16,876 nt of DNA from Christensenella sp. UBA1685 (GTDB lineage: Bacteria > Bacillota > Clostridia > Christensenellales > CAG-138): assembly GCA_002320595.1 (NCBI GenBank), contig DCKB01000033.1:1-16876 (forward strand). Reading direction: 5' to 3'. Numbering within the stretch: the first letter of the stretch is position 1; every line of letters begins with the position of its first letter. Under the pieces are notes generated by a model that was not told where the DNA came from, made no database searches, and was given only the letters and a program-made list of their open reading frames with translations. Of the stretch, positions 12,557 to 16,876 are shown in pieces. Both the position numbers and the translations under genes were made by a program.

Positions 12557-12596
12557 TGTTTCCGCCGCAGGGGCAGCGTCCTCGGCGGCGGAAACA
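12557..12596 (+). promoter_or_regulatory. Intercistronic hairpin between gcvH and gcvPA
   Basis: TGTTTCCGCCGC (12557-12568) pairs perfectly with GCGGCGGAAACA (12585-12596), with partial inner pairing AGG/CCT. There is no T run, so it is unlikely to terminate. It may stabilise the gcvT-gcvH message or act at a processing site, so that the small H protein is made in excess over P. Confidence 0.6.
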
Positions 12597-12653
12597 CATG
12601 CCTCCCCAAATTTCGCTTCAATCCGTGAATTTTCAAAGAAAGGTGTTTCGTTT

Positions 12654-13997
12654 ATGAAATCCTATGTCCCCTCCACACCCGCGGAGCGGCAGGAGATGCT
12701 TGAAGCCATAGGCCTTTCAAGCTTTGATGCGCTCTATGCGGATGTGCCGGAATCGCTCAGGCTTGGGCGGAAGCTCAACCTTCCCGGCGGCATGAGCGAG
12801 CTTTCCGTTCGCCGCCTGTTCGCGGCGCTTGCCAGGCAGAACAATACGGAGCTTGCGATCTTCCGCGGCGCGGGCGCGTATCACCATTACATCCCCGCTG
12901 CCGTGCCGCAGCTTGCCTCCCGCAGCGAGTTTTATACCGCATACACGCCGTATCAGGCGGAGATGAGCCAGGGCATGCTGCAGGCCATCTTTGAATGGCA
13001 GACGCTCATTTGCGAGCTGACCGGCATGGACGTTGCAAACGCTTCCGTGTACGACGGGCCGACGGCCGCCGCCGAAGCCATGCACATGCTTACCGGTGCA
13101 AAACGTAAGAATAAGGTTGCATATTCGGCGGGTCTGCATCCGGATGTGATCGCCACGATGAAAACGTACGCGCGCTTTTCGAAAACCGAGCTTGTGGAAG
13201 TGCCGCTTGCCGAAGACGGCCGCACCGATCGTGCCGCGCTTGAAGCGGCGCTTGCGGGCAGCGCGGGCTTTTTTGCCGCGCAGCCGAATTTCATGGGCTG
13301 CCTGGAGGAAATGGCGGCGCTTGCGGAGCTGACGCACGCAGCGGGCGGGCTGTTCGTCTCCTATGTGAACCCGATCACGCTCGGCCTTCTGAAGCGCCCG
13401 GCGGCGTACGGTGCGGATGTTGCCATCGGCGACGGCCAGCCGCTCGGCCTCCCGCTTTCGTTTGGCGGGCCGTATGTGGGCTTTATGGCCGCAACCGAAA
13501 AGCTTGTGCGCAACCTGCCCGGCCGCATTGCGGGCGAGACCGTGGATGCGGACGGCACGCGCGCCTATGTGCTCACCCTGCAGGCGCGCGAGCAGCATAT
13601 CCGCCGCGAGAAGGCGTCTTCCAACATCTGCTCAAACCAGATGCTTTGCGCTGTGACGGCGAGCATTTACCTTGCGCTGATGGGCCCAGAGGGCATGCGC
13701 GAGGTAGCGGAGCAGAACCTGCAAAAAGCGCATTATCTTGCCGAGGGCATGAAGCAGATCAAAGGCGTGAAGCAGCGCTATGCCGACACCCCGTTCTTCA
13801 ACGAATTCGTTGTGGAATATGAAAAGGATGCGGAGCTTGTGAACGAAGCGCTTAAGCGCCGCGGCATCATGGGCGGCGTTCCGCTTTCGCGCTTCTGCAA
13901 AACGGATGCGAGGGGTGCGCTCTGGTGCGCGACCGAATGCAATACGCGCGATGAGATCGACCTTGCTCTCAACGCGCTCATGGAGGTGCTTGCCTGA
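12654..13997 (+). CDS. gcvPA: Glycine dehydrogenase (decarboxylating) subunit 1
   Basis: This is the alpha half of the split P protein, which with GcvPB decarboxylates glycine and loads the aminomethyl group onto lipoyl-GcvH. At 447 residues it is full length. Family segments include GGMSELSVRRLFAAL, GAGAYHHYIPAAVPQLASR, FYTAYTPYQAEMSQG, FEWQTLICELTGMDVANAS, GLPLSFGGPYVGFMA and REQHIRREKASSNICSNQ. AAAGGTG lies 8 nt before the ATG. Its stop codon overlaps the gcvPB start by one base (TGATG). The PLP lysine is in the partner subunit, as is usual for the split form. Confidence 0.96.
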   Translation: MKSYVPSTPAERQEMLEAIGLSSFDALYADVPESLRLGRKLNLPGGMSELSVRRLFAALARQNNTELAIFRGAGAYHHYIPAAVPQLASRSEFYTAYTPYQAEMSQGMLQAIFEWQTLICELTGMDVANASVYDGPTAAAEAMHMLTGAKRKNKVAYSAGLHPDVIATMKTYARFSKTELVEVPLAEDGRTDRAALEAALAGSAGFFAAQPNFMGCLEEMAALAELTHAAGGLFVSYVNPITLGLLKRPAAYGADVAIGDGQPLGLPLSFGGPYVGFMAATEKLVRNLPGRIAGETVDADGTRAYVLTLQAREQHIRREKASSNICSNQMLCAVTASIYLALMGPEGMREVAEQNLQKAHYLAEGMKQIKGVKQRYADTPFFNEFVVEYEKDAELVNEALKRRGIMGGVPLSRFCKTDARGALWCATECNTRDEIDLALNALMEVLA

Positions 13998-15451
13998 TGC
14001 GTTGTGTTTATCCGCTTTTATTTGAACGTTCCATGCCGGGCCGCCGGGGGGCGGATCTTCCCGCGCTGGATGTCCCTGCACTGGAAGGCATTTTGCCGGA
14101 ATCCCTTGTGGCTTCAGAGCCGCTGCCCCTGCCGGAGCTTGCGGAAGTGGATGCCGTGCGCCACTATACGAACCTTTCCCGCCGCAATTTCGGCGTGGAC
14201 AACGGGTTCTATCCGCTCGGCTCCTGCACGATGAAGTATAACCCCAAAATCAACGAGGAAGTTGCACCGCTGTTCAACGACCTGCATCCGCTTGCGGATC
14301 AGGACTGCGCAGCGGGCGCCATCCGCATGATGCACGCGCTGGAGCAGGCGCTTTGCGAAATCGCGGGATTTGATAAATTCACGCTGCAGCCTGCGGCGGG
14401 CGCGCACGGCGAGCTGACGGGCCTCATGCTCATAAAAGCGTATCACGACATGCGGGAGGACTATGCGCGCAACGTCATTATCGTGCCGGATGCAGCGCAT
14501 GGCACCAACCCGGCCTCTGCCGTGATGGCGGGCTTTAAAACGCGGGAGATCAAGAGCGCGCCGGATGGCGGGATTGACCTTGACGCGCTGCGTGCGGCCG
14601 TCGGCCCGGATGTGGCCGGCCTGATGCTTACGAATCCTTCTACGCTGGGCCTGTTTGAAGCCAACATCGAAGAAGTCGCCAGGATCGTCCACGCGGCGGG
14701 CGGGCTGCTGTATTACGACGGGGCGAACCTGAACGCCATCATGGGCGTGGTGCGCCCGGGCGATATGGGCTTCGATGTAATGCACATCAACCTGCACAAG
14801 ACTTTTTCCACTCCGCACGGCGGCGGCGGCCCCGGCGCGGGCCCGGTCGGTGTGAAGAAGGCGCTCATCCCGTTCCTGCCCTATCCCGTTGTAATGGAAG
14901 GGGAGGACGGCGCCCTTTCGCTTGATTACGACAGGCGGCTGTCCATCGGCAAGGTGCGCGGCTATTATGGCAGTTTCAGTGTGCTCGCAAAGGCATATGC
15001 GTACATCCTGAGCCTTGGCGGGCGCGGCCTCCGGGAAGCCAGTGAAAACGCCGTGCTCAATGCGAACTACGTCATGAACGCTTTGCGCGGAGAGTATGCC
15101 ATTGCGCACGACCGCATCTGCATGCACGAATGTGTCATCGCGCCCACGGAGGAAATGCTCGCAAACGGCGTGCATACAACGGATATCGCCAAGACGCTCA
15201 TTGACTTCGGATACCATCCGCCAACGATCTATTTCCCGCTGATTGTCCATGAGGCGATGATGATCGAGCCCACGGAATCCGAAAGCCGTGAAACGCTTGA
15301 TGCGTTCATTGCGGCCATGAAGGAGATCGCACGCATCGCCCGCGAAAATCCGGAGGCGCTGCATCAAACGCCCAAAACCACGCCCATCGGCAGGCCGGAC
15401 GAGGTGCAGGCCGCGCGCAAGCCCGTTCTGCGCTGGAAGGACGGAAAATAG
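13997..15451 (+). CDS. gcvPB: Glycine dehydrogenase (decarboxylating) subunit 2
   Basis: This is the PLP-binding beta half of the split P protein. The 484-residue length is normal. The cofactor lysine is Lys268 in NLHKTFSTPHGGGGPG. Other hallmarks are YPLGSCTMKYNPKINE, LQPAAGAHGELTGLMLIKAYH, DAAHGTNPAS, TNPSTLGLFE and YYDGANLNAIMG. GGAGGT at 13982-13987, inside the end of gcvPA, serves as its ribosome site. Translation is coupled through the TGATG overlap. The L protein (dihydrolipoyl dehydrogenase) and glyA are not in this window, so they must be supplied from elsewhere. Confidence 0.97.
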   Translation: MRCVYPLLFERSMPGRRGADLPALDVPALEGILPESLVASEPLPLPELAEVDAVRHYTNLSRRNFGVDNGFYPLGSCTMKYNPKINEEVAPLFNDLHPLADQDCAAGAIRMMHALEQALCEIAGFDKFTLQPAAGAHGELTGLMLIKAYHDMREDYARNVIIVPDAAHGTNPASAVMAGFKTREIKSAPDGGIDLDALRAAVGPDVAGLMLTNPSTLGLFEANIEEVARIVHAAGGLLYYDGANLNAIMGVVRPGDMGFDVMHINLHKTFSTPHGGGGPGAGPVGVKKALIPFLPYPVVMEGEDGALSLDYDRRLSIGKVRGYYGSFSVLAKAYAYILSLGGRGLREASENAVLNANYVMNALRGEYAIAHDRICMHECVIAPTEEMLANGVHTTDIAKTLIDFGYHPPTIYFPLIVHEAMMIEPTESESRETLDAFIAAMKEIARIARENPEALHQTPKTTPIGRPDEVQAARKPVLRWKDGK

Positions 15452-15463
15452 GGGATTGATTTT

Positions 15464-15490
15464 GTGGGAGAGCGGAAGCCGTTCTCCCAC
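15464..15490 (+). terminator. Hairpin after gcvPB, weak terminator
   Basis: GTGGGAGAGCGG (15464-15475) pairs with CCGTTCTCCCAC (15479-15490) with one G-T pair and an AAG loop. The stem is strong but lacks a proper T run (only TTAAGTT follows). It may protect the 3' end or terminate inefficiently. Confidence 0.5.
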
Positions 15491-15571
15491 TTAAGTTATA
15501 TGATATATGGACGGGGACGACGAATTTGACGATGCCGCCCGTGTAAGCAGAAAAATAAGGAGGGCAAAGAT

Positions 15572-15769
15572 GTGAACGCGAGCAATGCTGTGGGCGGGGT
15601 TCTCTTCTTTCTGCTCCTGCTGTGTTGGCTGGCTTTGCTCCCCGCATGGACATATCGGGACGCAAAGAAGAACAACTTTAACCCGAAGCTTTGCCTTCTT
15701 CTGGTTTTGTTTTGCCCCGGAGGGATTTTCTTCTATCTGTTTTACAAAAGCCGCAACGAACGGCTCTGA
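15572..15769 (+). CDS. Small two-helix membrane protein
   Basis: The 65-residue protein starts at GTG (15572); AAGGAGG at 15557-15563 is 8 nt upstream. An overlapping ATG at 15570 would hit a stop at once. Two membrane helices are evident: about 8-26 (GGVLFFLLLLCWLALLPAW) and 41-58 (CLLLVLFCPGGIFFYLFY). They are joined by a charged loop YRDAKKNNFNPK. The loop and second helix resemble the small membrane modules seen at the N-terminus of PLDc_N-type proteins, but the resemblance is loose and no function can be given. The gap of 120 bp and hairpin after gcvPB suggest a separate unit or weak readthrough. Confidence 0.7.
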   Translation: MNASNAVGGVLFFLLLLCWLALLPAWTYRDAKKNNFNPKLCLLLVLFCPGGIFFYLFYKSRNERL

Positions 15770-15838
15770 GCGCGGGCGCAAGCATGCGACCTCTCTTCAT
15801 GCTGGCTTCCGTTGTTTTGGCGGCCTGACAAACGAGCG

Positions 15839-16070
15839 TGTCGAAAAAGTGGCTGCGCCACATTTTTCGTGGGTTCGGGTTTTGCCTGCAAGGCTTCGCT
15901 TCGCCGGATGGCAAAACCCGCAAAGTACGAAAACCAAACGGTTTCATCCGTTCTGACGCACAGAAGGCGAATTGCCCGAAGGGCAAGAGAGGTCACCCGG
16001 GGGTGTGTCGTCAGAGCCGGAATGAAGTCAAGGAGCTGCGGCCTCTTGATAATTCCCAGGTTTTTCGACA
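15839..16070. repeat. Folded 232-bp noncoding element with TGTCGAAAAA ends
   Basis: It is bounded by TGTCGAAAAA (15839-15848) and its complement TTTTTCGACA (16061-16070). Inside, hairpins are packed end to end: CGAAAAAGTGGC with GCCAC-A-TTTTTCG (15842-15869), TTTTCGT/ACGAAAA enclosing GGGTTTTGCC/GGCAAAACCC (15864-15933), and TTCATCCG plus TCTGACG pairing with CGTCAGA and CGG-ATGAA (15943-16026) around TTGCCC/GGGCAA. There is no convincing gene in 15770-16138. Confidence 0.65.
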
Positions 16071-16076
16071 GTCTGA

Positions 16077-16105
16077 AACGAGCGGCCCCACAAGGGCCGC
16101 TCGTT
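16077..16105 (-). terminator. Terminator of the sortase gene
   Basis: A perfect 12-bp stem AACGAGCGGCCC/GGGCCGCTCGTT with a 5-base loop lies about 33 nt past the minus-strand stop codon. The T run on that strand is short (TTT). Confidence 0.7.
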
Positions 16106-16138
16106 CATGTTGCTGTATGATGCGTTTTGCCTGGGCGT

Positions 16139-16876
16139 TTAACCGACAGCCTTGAGCACCATATACAGGCGCTGATAGGAATCACCGGAGGAATCCGCAC
16201 AGGTCATGAGGAGCATGAGCTTGTCGCTGCTGGTGGCGTTCGCAACCTTCATGCCGCGGTATGCGCTTGTGGCATACCGGAATTGGCTGTCAAGCCACTG
16301 CTGCTTCAGATCCCCGGTGACAGTGGAGTTGAAGCAGTTAAGGTTCATGATCTTCTTGCGCGTGGAGGAGGAGGAAACGGTGCTCTTGTCGATCTCATAG
16401 AAGCAGACGAGCTGCCACTTCGACGCGCCGTTATAGTGGATGTTGAAGGTGGAAGTTTTGCAGTCGGCACAACTTGCGCTGCAGCGCTTGGTGTAGTCGC
16501 ACTTGGATTTTCCAAGCCATGCGTTCTGCACATGATGCAGTGCATGCAGACCTGTCTGGCTTACGCGCATGTTGTGGCCGGTGATGACGGCGATGGGGTC
16601 GTCATGGTAGCTCATGGCGTAAATGTAGTTCGTCTTGGAATCGTACTTGTTATAGCGGAAGTTGCCCTTGCTGTCCAGCGCGTTGCAGTAGATATAGGCA
16701 TTGATGTTCGTGCCGGCAACCTGAATGGTACCCCAACGGTCGGACGTCGTTCCGGTGTACTTGGCATAACGGCGTGCACCAATGGTGTCCGCACCGTTAT
16801 TGCCCGGGGTTACCGGGTTCAGGGAATTATTATTGCTGTTGTTGTTACTGTTGCTGCCGGAGCTGACCTTTACATA
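16139..16876 (-). CDS. Class B sortase-like protein, 5' end outside window
   Basis: The minus frame is open from 16139 to the right edge, giving the last 245 residues; the ATG at 16615 is internal. Sortases are membrane-anchored cysteine transpeptidases that attach proteins to the cell wall. A Ser/Asn-rich linker (SSGSNSNNNSNNNS) precedes the catalytic domain. The order is WGTIQVAGTNINAYIYC, then ITGHN with the catalytic His (residue 101 of the visible part), LLMTCADS with the catalytic Cys (226, TLxTC-like) and SYQRLYMV with the Arg (236). A four-cysteine cluster (126, 132, 136, 139; C-x5-C-x3-C-x2-C) lies between His and Cys and is unusual. The membrane anchor is presumably upstream. The sorting substrate is not in the window. 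Confidence 0.85.
   Translation of the reverse strand, partial: YVKVSSGSNSNNNSNNNSLNPVTPGNNGADTIGARRYAKYTGTTSDRWGTIQVAGTNINAYIYCNALDSKGNFRYNKYDSKTNYIYAMSYHDDPIAVITGHNMRVSQTGLHALHHVQNAWLGKSKCDYTKRCSASCADCKTSTFNIHYNGASKWQLVCFYEIDKSTVSSSSTRKKIMNLNCFNSTVTGDLKQQWLDSQFRYATSAYRGMKVANATSSDKLMLLMTCADSSGDSYQRLYMVLKAVG

Noticed and set aside
14114..15490. A 458-codon open frame antisense to gcvPB
   Set aside because: Same cause: codon bias of gcvPB. It has no ribosome site or recognisable domain.

Overview
The window looks like chromosome from an anaerobic, fairly GC-rich Gram-positive bacterium, most likely a clostridial member of the Bacillota. The evidence is a single-chain pyruvate:ferredoxin oxidoreductase, a split glycine decarboxylase (gcvPA/gcvPB), a MurR/RpiR regulator, a class B sortase, a DUF6809-type small protein, a c-di-GMP-I riboswitch, strong GGAGG ribosome sites and canonical sigma-A promoters. 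No rRNA or tRNA gene was seen. The species cannot be named from sequence alone.

Layout. Positions 1-450 hold a possible partial minus-strand gene at the left edge and a cluster of DnaA boxes in front of dnaN (451-1560), a candidate origin region or DnaA-controlled leader. After a strong terminator, two nearly identical 226-bp repeats (1653-1878 and 2766-2991) flank a small regulatory cassette: an XRE repressor gene on the minus strand, and a DUF6809-like gene plus a ribbon-helix-helix gene on the plus strand, with twin 18-bp operator-like repeats between them. A minus-strand operon follows (rpiR-type regulator, then a PHP phosphoesterase, 3177-4732). Divergent to it, beyond a structured intergenic region, is the large nifJ/PFOR gene (5209-8730). 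A GNAT acetyltransferase gene (8810-9304) of AT-rich composition comes next, then about 660 bp of repeat and hairpin sequence with a third, shorter copy of the repeat (9784-9903).

A secreted transglutaminase-like protein (9970-10632, minus) has a c-di-GMP-I riboswitch in its leader. The aptamer's closing stem appears to include the ribosome-binding site. Divergent from it is the glycine cleavage operon gcvT-gcvH-gcvPA-gcvPB (11038-15451). A near-perfect ParB site (parS) lies between gcvT and gcvH. The right end carries a small two-helix membrane protein, a highly folded 232-bp noncoding element, a terminator and the C-terminal 245 residues of a class B sortase (minus, running off the right edge).

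Taken together, dnaN, clustered DnaA boxes and a parS site within about 12 kb suggest an origin-proximal location, although dnaA, recF and gyrB are not in their usual places next to dnaN. Metabolically, PFOR and the glycine cleavage system both feed one-carbon and reductant metabolism of an anaerobe. The two surface-related proteins (transglutaminase-like and sortase) point to cell-envelope remodelling, at least one of them under c-di-GMP control.
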